This document shows, one piece after another, positions 51,604 through 63,800 of a DNA stretch of 64,000 nucleotides (position 1 is the stretch's first letter; each line of letters begins with the position of its first letter). Under the pieces are notes generated by a model. It had not been told where the DNA came from and did not search any database. It was given only the letters and a program-made list of their open reading frames with translations. Made by a program: the position numbers and the translations under genes. The stretch spans positions 2,641,778 to 2,705,777 of the forward strand of contig NC_064449.1 of assembly GCF_023343835.1 (NCBI RefSeq), in the 5' to 3' direction. Origin of the DNA: Lagopus muta. Taxonomy: Eukaryota; Chordata; Aves; Galliformes; Phasianidae.

Positions 51604-53918
51604 TCAGCCCACCAGTACCTGCTCAAATTTCCTGCTGCTGTACCGCCGCTCCTTGTCCATGCAGCACAGCAGCACCCAGTCGCAGAGGAAGGAGCCCTGC
51701 AGAAGAGCGCAGTGAGGTCAGTGCAGGGCCATGGGCTGAGTCCCACAGCCCGGGACACTCACCAGTCCCACTGAGGTGAGCGCAGTGGCCAACGTGATGA
51801 CCGTGGGGATCAGGCTGAACTTCCCTGCCTGGCCTTGCACAATCACATCCACACGGATCCCATAGGCTTTGGTCAGCACCCGTGTGCAGGTCCCGTTCCA
51901 GCTGTAGTACTTGGCAAACCTGGAAAGCGTGCGGGCACAGGTGTGAGGGCTGGAGGAAGACACGGGGACACTGAGGGGATGGGGCTGTCACCTGTAGTTG
52001 TAGCCTGGCGATGCCAAAGTCCCTTTGGGGTCGAGGCGACGGAAGGAGTAGCGCGGGTTGCACTCGGTGTCAGGCAGATCCAGGTTGCAGTCCCAGCTGA
52101 TGATGACACCGATCACTCCACCCTGCAGCAGGGCAGCAGAGCTTGTGCAGCAATAGCACACTGCAGGCACAGCACCCACAGGTGCCCATCATCCCCAGGT
52201 GCACAGCATCCCCTGGGCACTGTATCTCCAGGACGTGGCCTCCCCAGGACAAGGAGCTCCCCAGAAGAGCTAAAAGGGAGGGACCCGCAATGCTGGGGGA
52301 TGTTGGGGTGAGGCTGCGCATTGCACCGCACCTTCTCAGCCAGCACTGCAAAGTCCTCGCCTGCCTGCTCAGCCAGGAAGCCCAGCCTGAAGATGGGGCA
52401 GTACAGCGCGGAGGTGGCATTGAAGGTGCAGCTCTTCAGGTAGTGGCTCTCGGCAGCCTGAATGTTGGCCCTGGGGAGAGCAAGGTAGGGAGCTGTGCAT
52501 CAGGGGATGGGGTAGGACTGGTGCCGGAGCATCTGCAGAGGGCCCTGCAGGGATGTGCTGTGCCACACAGCATCTCTGCTGCTGCTGTTGCCACGAGGGG
52601 CCACTGCCTGGATCCCAACCATCAGCCCTGGAACCTGCAGTGCTCACTTGGAGAAGCCGAAGCGGGGGAATCGGATGTGGTTCTTGATGAGGATGGTGAA
52701 CTGCGCTGCCATCTCCACCAGGGACTCGCTGGGAGCAGAGGAGTGAGCACAGAGCGCTGCAGCTCTCAGCCAGCCTCACAACAGGGACATTGCTGCCCCT
52801 TATCATGCATCCCCAGGTGGGGGCTGTGCACAACCCAGGCCAGCACGCTGCCTGTACCTGCTGCTGCCTCCATGGAGAGGGCACCAGGCCAGCACCTCAC
52901 AGCTCCTCCCACTGCCCCCGGACATGCAGCGCCCCGTCCTCACACCTGCAAGGTAGGGGACAGGCACTCAGCATTGGGTCCTGCCCGAGGAGAGGCAATG
53001 CTCTGTGCCTCCTGGGCTCACCGTGGTGGGATGCATCCGTGGCCCCAGAGACGCAGTCCTGCTCTGAGTGGCATGCAGCGCTGGGACCCTGCGGGGGAGT
53101 GGGGATTGGGATGGGAATGGGGATGGGGATGGGATGGGAATCGAGAAGGAGATGGATGGGGATGGGATAGGAATGGGGATTGGGATAGGGTTGGGAATGG
53201 GGTGGGAATAGAGAAGGAGATGGGGATGGGAATGGCAATGGGGATGGTGGGGTGGGCACACATCCATTCACCTCCTGCCATGGGGAACAGCTGTGTTCAC
53301 TGGTGCCTCACCCTCCCCCTCCCCCCTCCCCCCCTTAGTTGCCAAGCACAGCTTGTCCCCCACACACCACCCTGCCCCGTGCCCACCGTGCTCACCTCAT
53401 GGCACATCCCCATGGCCTGGGCAGCGCTCACCTCCACCCGTGTGAGGATGCTGAAGCTGCTCCCACCCTACAGAGCAGCCCAGGGGGAGGACAGCGGTCA
53501 CGGCACAGCCAGGAGGAGTCGAGCATCTCCAGAGCAGCAGAGTGAGAGCTCACCTCGGGGGGGGCCACGTACTCCCCAACATCCCAGACCTTGCTCGGTG
53601 ACTGCGTCACGCCCTTCACTTTGGTGATGACGGAGCTCTCAGGGCCCGTCTCTCGCTCCTGGTAGCCCTTCTGCACGATGAACACATACCTGCGGGGATC
53701 GGGACAGGGACAAAGACAGAGACAGGTGTCAGAGCTGCCAGCATAACGAAGCACAGGGTCAGATCAGATCGGTTCCTACCCCATCCCACTCACCCGATGA
53801 AATAGAGCAGCACCAGGAGCTGCAATGCCCGATACGCGGTGCCGAGGAGCCCGTCCCTCACCACCACCACCTTCGGGCTGGAATAGCTGCTCACCGCCCT
53901 CCGGCAACCCGGCCCCAT
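51604..53918 (-). CDS. P2RX2: P2X purinoceptor 2, ATP-gated cation channel, short C-tail
   Basis: Plasma-membrane trimeric channel opened by extracellular ATP. Exons (5' to 3' on minus): 53794-53918, 53554-53689, 53396-53467, 53022-53088, 52858-52945, 52648-52728, 52332-52470, 51992-52122, 51763-51919, 51604-51696; about 362 residues. TM1 is the segment [16 protein letters not shown] and TM2 [21 protein letters not shown]. All ten ectodomain Cys are present. ATP-site residues are kept (TKVKG lysines, YNYR Asn/Arg, TKAYG Lys). The cytosolic YxxxK retention motif is YSSRK. The usual N-terminal Thr-Pro-Lys is Ser-Pro-Lys. After KFEQ the frame reads VLVG and stops, so the long P2X2 C-tail is absent in this model; an unseen extra exon is possible. 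Convergent with POLE, as in mammals. The start is the ATG before PGCRRAVSS; an upstream in-frame ATG exists at 54,014. Confidence 0.9.
53095..53265. repeat. GGGGATGGGAAT minisatellite in P2RX2 intron 3
   Basis: About 170 bases of degenerate gggatggggatgggaat units, all G on the plus strand (C on the P2RX2 sense strand), with a separate C-run cluster at 53,312-53,334. Potential G-quadruplex former. Confidence 0.85.
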
Positions 53919-55237
53919 CGCCGCTGCGCTCCGCCCGCCACGGCTCGGCCCGGCCCGACCCGGCAGCGCTCCCTGGGGGCTGCGGGATGGCTGAGGAGGG
54001 AGGCTCGGCTGCACATGGCCCAGAGCCGCCGGCGCGGAGCAGAGCCGGGAAAGGCAGCAGAGCGTGTTGCAGCCCGTGGTTGTAACCGAGGGTTAATGAT
54101 TCACTGTGAGAGAGCCCAAAAGCACATCGATGTAACAGTCATCGGTGATGGTTGTGCAACGGTCGGACGCAACACGCCCAGCGTTAAGCAAGCCCGGGGT
54201 TTGTTCCCCGGTGAGCTGCTCACCTCCCGGAGCGGTGAGGGCACAGCGCAGCGTTGCTCCTTTCCCAGCAGGAGGAGGGGATGTGCTCGGGGCACCCGTG
54301 CTGCGTTTCCCAAAATCCGAAGGAATTCACAGAGGTGCAATAAACGAGCACCTCCCGGGAACACCGAGGTTTGACCGGAGATGCAGAAAGCGATGGGAAT
54401 TGCCACCCGCACCCCATCCTGCAGGAACACGAGTGGGTTCGGCTGCCTTTACCTGCGCTCCGCTCGTGCCTCGGGGCTCTGTTCCCCCTCTGGCAGCAAA
54501 ACAACGACGGGGCCAGGGCCGTACCGCCAGCGCGGGACACGACCGCTCCGCTGTCCCCACACGGCCCCCAGCACGGTGCCACCTCCCCGGCCCGGGCAGC
54601 CCATCGGGACGCGTCGGGCGCAGAGAAGCGTTCGGCCCCGTGCCGGCCTTGGCCACGGCCTCGGCCACGTCAGCGGAGCCGGGAGCCCGACGGGTGCGAC
54701 GCGTGGGGCGGCGGGGTGAAGGGCAGAGCGGTGGCGGCCGCGGTGCCGTTATCTCCCAGACGAAGACAAACTCGGCGGTCCCCGGCGCGCTCACGGCTGG
54801 CCGTGCGAGCACAGCCTGGGCTGCACGTGAGGAGGCCAGGGGACGCGCAGCTCCCCCCGGGGCCGTGGCGGGGCCGCATCCCCACAACCACTCGGTTACC
54901 CCGAGGGCGCCGTGCGGCGGCCGCGGGACCTTTGTGACTCAGAGGACAGCGCGGGGCCGTCGTGGCACGGCGGACTCTGCCCCCCGTGTGCCACCGCGGA
55001 GCCCCGACGGGAGGCGGCGAAGCTCCGCGCGGTGCCCGCCCGCCTCCCGCAGTCCCGGCCCCGCGATGAGCGCCGCGCGCCCGCACCCGCTCCGCACGGC
55101 GGCGCGCCACGCGGGGGGGCTCCCGCGCTCCGGGCGGGGCGGGGCGGGGCCGAGAGCGGCGCGGACCAATCGGCGCGCGGAGCGCCGCCGGCGGCGCGGG
55201 CTTAAAGGCGGCGGCGGTGACGGGGGGCGCGCGCGGG
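53919..55237. promoter_or_regulatory. CpG-rich divergent promoter region between P2RX2 and PLA2G3
   Basis: 1.3 kb between two head-to-head genes. A dense CpG island begins near 54,500 and runs through PLA2G3. Stacked GC boxes (gggcggggcggggcgggg) lie at about 55,134-55,151, followed by a weak TATA-like cttaaag at 55,201, about 37 bases before the PLA2G3 ATG. Long open frames here come from the lack of A/T stops and are not genes. Confidence 0.6.
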
Positions 55238-56945
55238 ATGTGGGCGCGCGCGGTGCTGGCGGGAGCGGCGCTACTGGCCGCCGCGTGCGCGCGCGCCTGG
55301 CCCGGCGGAGCGGTGTGCGCGCGGCGGGTGGCGGCGGGCGGCGAGCGCTACGCGGCCTTCCTGAGCGCGGGGCCGGGGCCGCCCGCGTTGGTGGAGGGCG
55401 CGTGGGGCGGGCGCGGAAAGCTGCGGGGCTGCTGGGCGCGGCGGGACCCCCGCGAGATCCGCGCTTTCCTCGCCGCCTGCGCCCGCCGCCCGTCCGCCGC
55501 TCCCGCGCCCGCGCTGCGCCGGGACGTGGCCGCGCTGTGGAGGCGGCGGGCGGCGTGCGCCGAGCCATCGCCGCACCGCGGGAACCGCAGGCGGAGGAGG
55601 GGTTGGACTGTGCCGGGGACGCTGTGGTGCGGGGCCGGGGATTCGGCCGGCAACTCCTCCGAGCTGGGTACGGGCCGGGGCGCCGCGCGGGGCCGCGCGT
55701 GGCGGGGCGGGCACTGAACATCGCCGCCCGCAGGTCTGTTCCGCGGCCCCGACCGCTGCTGCCGGGAGCACGATCGGTGCGGGACGCAGATCGAGGCGCT
55801 GCAGTTCGGCTTCGGCATCCGCAACTACCGCCCGCACACCGTCAGCCACTGCGACTGCGACGCCGCGTTCCGCCGCTGCCTGCGGGCCCTCAACGACACC
55901 GTCTCCGACCTCATCGGAGTCACCTTCTTCGACCTCCTGGAGGTGCCGTGCTTCGTGCTGCGGCGCGCCGAGCAGTGCGTGCGCTGGCACTGGTGGGGCG
56001 GGTGAGTGCGGGGCCGCGGGAGCCGCGGGCTGCGGCCGTCGGGCGGCTCCTGATGCGGCGCCCTCAGCTGCGAGCGGTACGCGGTGGTGCCGGTGGCCAC
56101 GATGGTGCGGCAGAGCCCCTACGGCACCGCGGTCGCTGCGGCCGTCGGGAACTCCGCGTGCGACGAGCAGCCCGGCGCCGTCGGAGAGGCGGAGCGGTGT
56201 GAGACCGGCGCGGGGAGCGCCGCGGGAAGACGGAGGGGTGAGCGCCGGATGGGGACCGGAGAGGGCGTCCCCGGGCCGAGAGCTTCGGTCCGATAGCCGC
56301 TCTCTGCCGCCAGGGCTGGGGAGGCTGTGCAGAGCCTATCGGCACCTGGATCGCTGCGAGCACCGCATCGCGCCCCGCGAGACGAAGTACGGGCTGCGGA
56401 ACGGCGGTGCGCGGACGCTCTTCCACTGCAACTGCACCCGCAGGTGTGTGCCGTGCGGCGGCCTTTCCGTCCGTCCGTCATCGCCCAGACCGGGGCTGGA
56501 GAGGGGGGACGGGTGGGGTGCTGAGAGCTGCCCCGCTGTCCCCGCAGAATGGTGAGGTCCCTGCGCAGGGCGAGGGGCCCCGGGGACGCGGAGCCGCCGC
56601 TCCTGGCGGAGCGCATCGCCGCGCGCTGCTTCGTGTTGGAACCGCAGGCCGAGTGCGGAGCGGAGCGCCGGAGCGGGTGAGTGCGGAGGGAACGGGGATG
56701 GGCCGGGGCTGACGGTGCTTGGTTCGCCGCAACGCTCTGTGTTCTGTTCCTCCAGCAGCTGTGACGCCGCGGTCCGGGCCGTGCTGGTACCCGCACGGCA
56801 TCTGAGGACCACGCTGCGGCGCCGCGGTGCTGAACGTCGGGAATGGAACGAGCAGGAGAGCGGCGGTGATGCTCTGTACGAACGGTGCCGGCGGGTGGCC
56901 CTGGAGCAGGGGATGGGAGCCCCGCAGCACCCCGCGCCCCGCTGA
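55238..56945 (+). CDS. PLA2G3: Group III secretory phospholipase A2
   Basis: Secreted, Ca-dependent hydrolase of the sn-2 ester of phospholipids. Exons: 55238-55667, 55734-56001, 56068-56237, 56314-56443, 56548-56676, 56756-56945; 438 residues, all in phase. A signal peptide is likely at residues 1-20 ([15 protein letters not shown]). The catalytic domain starts at [13 protein letters not shown] (Ca-binding loop) and has CCREHDRC with the catalytic His-Asp, then HTVSHCDCD and EVPCF, as in the bee-venom-type family. Cys-rich C-terminal segments follow ([41 protein letters not shown]). Shorter than the human protein (509 residues). AATAAA at 57,341-57,346. Very high GC, in line with the surrounding CpG island. 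Confidence 0.94.
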
Positions 56946-57340
56946 GCCCCAGCGGATGGGCTGTACCGTGCGTGGGGAGGAGCTGCGCTGCGGGGCGGAG
57001 CTGCTCAATGTCGGGTCGTTGAGAGAAAGGATGGCACCGAGAGTGGCTGCTGGCGTGACTGCGTGGGGCAGGAAAGGGGTGGAGGAGGCTCAGCTGCCAT
57101 CCCTAGGAGCTGCGGCTGCCACCACAGCAAAGGGAAAGGAGAGGGGGCAGGAAAAAGCGACCGCCCCTGAAGGATGCTGCGGGCGTGGGAGCCCCGGGCA
57201 GGACGGTGCCAGGACCCCCAGCCCCGGTTTTGCCCCTGCAGCAGGGGAGTTGGGGCGAGTCAGGTTCCACCCCGAGCTCTAGAGGTGGGAGCACAGTGCC
57301 GTGCCTCGGGAGGGTCAGGGCCTGCGTGTGGCACAAGGCA

Positions 57341-57446
57341 AATAAAGGGCAGAGTGACACGGTGCACGGTGCTGGGGTCCTGCATTCCCCACAGCCCCCA
57401 CCCTGCAATAAGCACAGTGCAGCTGGGGCAGGCGGGATGCTTTATT
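57341..57446. terminator. Facing poly(A) signals of PLA2G3 (+) and INPP5J (-)
   Basis: AATAAA on plus at 57,341-57,346 and AATAAA on minus at 57,441-57,446. The two convergent transcripts end within about 100 bases of each other. Confidence 0.6.
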
Positions 57447-57838
57447 TTGTTGCTCACACTATGTCCAAGCCCGAGGCACAGTGGTAAGGGCAGGAAAGAA
57501 GCAAGCTCCCATCTGCAGGGTGCCCGCAGCAGTGCTGTGCGCCAGGAGGAGGGGGCAAACATCCTCATTTGCAGCGCCATCCCTGGCCCCCAGCACCCCC
57601 AGGCCACTCACCTGCCCTAGGACTGAGTGTCCCGCAGTTCTGACACACACGAGGGGTTCCCTCACCACCACTCCCTCCCCTGTGCCTCCTTTGCAGCCCC
57701 GGGAGGAGCAGGGCAGGCAGGCAGCGGGGGTGCAGGGGTGATTCACTGCAATAAATAAGGGAGGGGGGATGGCTCACAGCAGGGACGTGGCACAGGAAAG
57801 CACACAGCAAGCGCGCTACGGAGGGAGGGGGCGCAGCC

Positions 57839-60800
57839 TCAGCGCCCCATGGTACAGCTGTAACCATCCAGCTCCCGGGGACTGCCCCCTTCCTTTGGGG
57901 AAGTGCTGCAAGGAGGGCTGGTGGGGCTCATCCTGCGGCAGGGGTAGCCCTGGTCCGCACTCTCCCTCCGTCGGCCCATGGCTTGGTCAATGGTTTCCAG
58001 GCGGAGCGCAGGCAGCAGGCCCAGGTTCCTGGGGTCAGCCCTGGCCAGAGGGTTGTCAGCAGCAGCACGCCGGGCAACGCACGGCTCCCGCACAGTCTGG
58101 TAGAAGGAACCCGGGCCGCCCTCCTGGCTGTTGGGCACCTGCCCCGATTCCTTGGCTTTGGATCCACGGCGTCCCAGCTCTGTCTGGGGCAGGTGGATGG
58201 CAGGGATGTCCCCCGTGAGGCCACGGCGGCTCTGGGGTGAGGGGCTCCGGCTGGTGCCCCGGTCACGGCTCGATGGGCGCAGGATGAGACCCTGGAACTT
58301 GGCCAGGCTGGGGCTGCGGCTCCGGTGCCGCTTCATCTTGCCCGGGCTGGGGCTGCGGGATTTGGGGGCCAGCAAGACAAGAGTGCTGTCATCCTCCTCC
58401 TCTGAGCTGCTGCCCGAGCTGTCCGTAGGGCTGCTGCCCTCCTCGGATCTAGGCAGGGAGATCTGCACCACACATCAGCATTGGGCCCTGACCCACACAG
58501 CGGGCTGCAGGGCACTGCAGCAGGACGCCCTGCCCTGCTGAAACCTCCCTCCCCCCACGCTTCAACTCGAGGCATTGCTGACCTGGAATGGCTCTGTCAC
58601 ACCCACGATGCTGCTGGAGGTGTTGCTGTAGTACCCGAGGATGTACTCTCCCTTCCCCTTGGGCAGCGCTTCCTCTGAGAACATCACCTGCAGCAGATGG
58701 GCATCAGGCTGAGCACAGGGCCGCACCCCCCAGCCACCCCCATACGTGGGCCTGCACCCTGCTTGGTGCCATCCAAAGGTCCAGAGGCTGCTGTTGCCTC
58801 ACCCCGTGGCCCTGACTCCCAGAGTTGCTCACCTGTGCACACAGCTGCTTCTCTACGCAGCGCTCTCCATCATCGCTCCTGGCCCAAACGTAGGACACAT
58901 AGTCTTTAGGATGCCGAAAACCCACCTGTGGAAGAAAGGAGGTGAGCTGGTGCTTTTGCTCTTCTCTCAGCTCCAGCAATAGCTTCAGGCCATATGGAGC
59001 CCACAGAGTGGGAGAAAGAGAAGTGCTGGATCCACAGCCCAACGTGGCCTTCCCAGAATGGGAGAGCCCACACTCAGGCCGTTCATCAGCACCTGTGGGA
59101 GGGGGCAGCTACAGAGGGGATCACATCACACTGCCAAGGACCCCAGCCCCTACCCGGTAGAGGCCAATCCAGTCCCAGGAGCTCCGGTGAAAGCCAGCAG
59201 CCATCTTGTACTTGACAACTGCTTGCTCAGGCCTGATCCACTCATCAGCCACAAAGATCTCCACCGGGGGCTTATCTGCCTTGGAAGCAAACTGGCAGAG
59301 ACATGTAGATGGTGGGTAAGAGCAGGTGGGAGCAGCACCCCCACTACCCCCAGCCATGGTGGTGAGACAGCAGTCCTGCCCGGCAAAGTAAGAAAGCCAC
59401 ACACAGGGCACGCATTCACCCAGCACGGCTGTGGCCAGCAGCCCTGGCAGCTGCTCACCTGCACGGCAAAGATGGCAGCTACAGGCTTGTGGTCGCTGAC
59501 CATGTACTCCATGTGGCTGCAGTAGCAGAGCTGGCTCACCGACAGCACACCCCGGCTGGGCCGGCGCCCGCCCGCCCCGGAGCTGGGAGATTTGATCTTC
59601 CAAAGGATGCGGTCAGTCCAGGCGGGTTTTCGCTTCTTGGCACTGCAGGGCACAGAGGGGCATCTCTTGCCTGGCAGGGGGGCAGTGGGCTCCACCCCAA
59701 CCTGCCTCCCCCTGGCACTATGGAGCACGCAGGCAGGGGATGCGGCTCGTCTCGGCGCACAGCTCAGTGCAGCTGCAGGGACAGACCTGCACTGGCACCA
59801 GCACAATGGCTGTGTCCCAGCCCACAAGCTTCCCTCCGAGACCCCCACGAACCTCAGCCGTGCCACCCACCCCCAGCATGCGCCCCGCTGTCCTACCTGC
59901 TGTCGTACTTGTTGGTGCCCACATCAAACTTGAACGTGGGGGGGAAGTTGAGGGGTCCCTCCTGAAAGCCGCTCAGGACAGGCCAGGTGCTTTTGGCAAT
60001 GTTTAGCTGTGGGCAGGAGAGCAGCAAGGCTCCATGGCCCCAGCTCTTCCCAAGAAAGAAGCTCCCAGGAAGGAACTGCTGATGTGCACAGCTCCAATGG
60101 AAAACACCCTGGGGGAACACCGCCTGCCGCTCCTCCACGAGCTGGAAGAGCCCGTGCCCTTGGTGCCAAGCCCAAGAACACAGCTGGCAGTGAACCCAGC
60201 CCACTCACCTGGTCCTTCTCCCAGAGCTGGCTCAGGATGTTGCTGTCAATGGCATATTTGACGAAGCGGATGTCGAGGCTCTCAATGCGGAAATTGAGGT
60301 CCCCAAACCAGAAGACGAGGCTGCGGGAGGGAGGGCAGTGAGCAGCAGGGCGCAGGCATCAGCACCAGCAGGGTAGGAACCAGTCCCAACCCTTGAGGGT
60401 GCCAGGAACTGCAGCAGGCCTGGCTGCGCCCCAAGAGCAAACAAGGGCTCCTTTTAACACCTATTGAACTGCACCTCACTGGACCAAGGGACAACTCCGC
60501 AGCTCTGCCATCCGGACCCCACCTCCAAGCTGCGCTCGGATTCAGATGCCAGACCCAACCCCCTCTCCAGGCACAGGGCTGGTCCTCCAGCATCGGCACA
60601 GAGCAGTAGGCAAAACAGTGAGGTACTCACTCATGGTCCAGGATGCCACTGGCTGCCCTTCCCTCAAACTGCTGCATGTGCAGTATGGTGGCAAAGTCCT
60701 CCTTGCGCTGCTCCGCCTTCTCCAGGTGTGCCGGCAGGTGGCAGTTGAGGAAGCACACCATGTGCCCGAAGATGGACAGACGGACGCTCACCCCTCCTTT

Positions 60801-63800
60801 GTTGCCCTGCCGCAATTGGGTGCCGTGAGACCCGAGGAAGGCAGCCCTCTCCACCCCCCCCGGACCACACTCACCCAGTAGCCGCCCAGCCCTGTCCTAG
60901 TGCAGTCTGTCTGGATGTCCTGCAGGAAGGGGAGGTGGTAGTACTTGGCAAACACCAGCAGGATCACACCTTGCATCCGCACTGTGCTGACCTGGAACAG
61001 GAGCAGGGCTTGTAGCAGGATGACAGCCACAGCACAGCCCATAAAGGCAGGGACAGTTCCAGGCCAGAGCAGCACCTTCATGCCCATCTTACAGGTGGCT
61101 AAGCAGCACATTTAGCTCGGAGATCCAGAGCTCGCCTGGATTCCGACCACTGACTGAGATGAGCCCAGCAATGCTAGGACTTATGTACTCTGTCACTGGC
61201 TGTCTGGGGAGCTGAGCCTTGCCCTGGGATCTGCAGGCTGCTGTCAGAAGCACAGGCTGGATCCTCTCCTCACCCTGGTGCAACACAGTGGGCAGCAAGG
61301 TGTGTTCCCAGAGTACCACAAGGGAAGCCAAAAGCAACCAGAGAAGCAAGTAGAGCGGCAGAAGCCAGGCAGCATACTGCAAAAATGCCCCATTCACCTT
61401 CAGTTCAGCTTCCACACGCTGCTCAGAGGGCTGCATGGCATCTCTCTAGCCAGGTCTTCTCCTGCACACCCTCCATCCCTCTCTGCCCTGCCACCCTCCC
61501 CGTGCCCCCCTGCTTGGCTGGCAGGCACAGAGGGGACACCGGCTGTCCAGCCCCTTTGGGACTGCCTTACCAACACAAAGTGGAAGGGGCTCAGGACATC
61601 CATGAAGAGCTCGCTCCACTGATCTGTGAACAGGGCGTCCTTCAGGCGTTTGTTTATCTTGGAGTTCACCTCCTGCAGCCTGGGAGGAGAAGGACAAAGT
61701 GCTTTGCAGAGCCTGTCTGATCCCAGACGGATCCCTCAGCCACAACAGGACGGCACCTGCATCCCAGCCAGGGAGAGCTCCTTGGGCGAGGCACCCAAGG
61801 ACAGAGCTGCAAGGGCATTCCAAGGGAGGACCCTGGATTTAGAGCACAAACCAGCTACATCCTCGTGCTAGCGATGCTGGGTAGCAAGAGGCACAAGAGG
61901 CAATGAAGCTGCAATGCTTCGGCCCTCTAAGCAGGAGCAGTTCAGCTGCACAAGGCTGGGCAGCAGTCTAAAGTCTATCTCTAGGTGCAAGAGGGGCTTA
62001 CAGGACATGTCAGTTGCATGGAAGTCTGCAGAGAAGCCAGGTCCCACCAGTACTTCAGCACAGGGCGTCCGGATGCATCCTAGCCACCGAGCTCACAGCA
62101 GCAGCGACAGAAGGTTAACAGTGCTCCTCCCCACTCAGCAATTAGAGAACAGAGGGAAGGAGAGCATCCCCAGAGAACAGCAGAATCAGGAAATGCCTTG
62201 TCCGAAAATATTGAGTGCCCCGGGCACAAAGATACGGGTCAGAGGAAGGACATGGGCAGGCAGAGGCACTGTGGAGGCTGGGGCAGCTCACCAGCACAGG
62301 GCACCATGCCCTGGCCACAGCACAGCCCCAGCCAGTCCCTCACACCATGCAACACCCCTGCCCTGACCCATGCAGGTAGGGTCTGCCTGCAAGGCTGAGG
62401 GGCCCCAACCAGGAGATGGGCTCCAGCAGCCTCCTGCCTGAGGCAGAGCTCCTCCACTGTGCACACAGGGAGCTCCCAGGGCAGAGGCTGTACAACAGGC
62501 AGCACATCCATGCTCTTGGCACAGATCTGCATGCTCCATGGCAATCCCTAAGGGTCTGGTCTTCCCTTAAATTCTGGCTCAGCTTGCCTGGCTGGCCACG
62601 CCAAGAAAGCCTCATCGCACCAACTTGGGGCTGCCTTGCCAGCAGTTAAGTGTTGCCAGGGGCACGGAGCCAATCCAGCTGTGAGAGAACAGCAGATCTG
62701 CGCCCTTGAGGCTCACATACCACGGACAAGAGGTGAGATGAGGAAAATGCTTCCAGCAGAATCCAGCAGGCGAGTTAAAAGCCTCTCCAGATTTGACCCA
62801 GGCACCTCCTGAGGCCACGCTCTGCTCGGCAAACCAGCTATGGGCTGTGCAGGGATTGATTCATGGCTATTTGTGACCTGAGTGTTTCAGCTCCTCTTAG
62901 TGATCCCATTTTTTAAAAAGAAGCTGATTTTCCATCACCTCTTATGATGCTGTTTTTCATTCACGATGCGCATCCCTCCCTGCTCCCTATGCCTGAGGGC
63001 GGGTTGGAGAGGCAGCTCTCCCACTCTGAGCCCCCCAGGACTACGTGGAAAATCCCTCAAACAGGGCCCTCTCCAGGGCAGGGGCCTGCACCTCTCTCTC
63101 TTACCCAATGGCGATCATGTCTGCATCATTCGTCTCGCCCGTGTTGAGATGCAACAGCGACGTCACATCACTGGGGGGCATGGCTGTGCCCACGTTCCAG
63201 GTGACCACCGTGATGCTTAAGAGGAATAAGGGAGAACAAGGTAACACTCGGGCTCAGAAGGGCTCCCTGTCCTCCAACCCAGTCTCCCAAGGAGCCTGCC
63301 TGGGGCAGAACTTGCTGTAGCAGCTCAGCCAAAGGAGGACAGCCCCAAATAACCGCTTCCCCACGCCGAGCTCATCCCCCTGATCCCACACACAGGGACT
63401 CTGGCCTCCCCCCGCTGCGTCCTGCCTGCAGCTGGGCAGTGCATCGCGTGACAGCAGTGTCCTTCAGAGCACACAGCCACCACCACCCGTCACAGCACAT
63501 TAACGCCGCTACGCAGCGGGCGCCAGCAGCCCGCAGGCTGCTCCGGTGGCAACTCACAGGAGCCAATTTCAGCAACGTGCCAGGGAAGGGCCACACCATT
63601 TTGAGAGCTGCTGTCACCTCTAATTCCACCTACATCCATCCCCCAAACGCCACGCCATGTCCCGAGGGTCCCTCAGCCCCCAACCTCTCCCACCCCAAGG
63701 CCATCACAGGGGGATGAGTAGGGCAACCCCAACCCGCACAGAGGACTCGGCCGCCGCTCCTTCCCCGCAGGCTCGGACCCCACGTCCTCTCCCCGTGGAT

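Noticed and set aside
52143-53627. 494-codon plus-strand open frame
   Set aside because: Antisense to the P2RX2 exons, which have correct splice sites and conserved residues on the minus strand; its length comes from the stop-poor minisatellite.
54145-56202. 685-codon open frame on the plus strand
   Set aside because: Arg/Ala/Gly-rich frame produced by the CpG island; it overlaps PLA2G3 exons in the wrong frame and has no domain.
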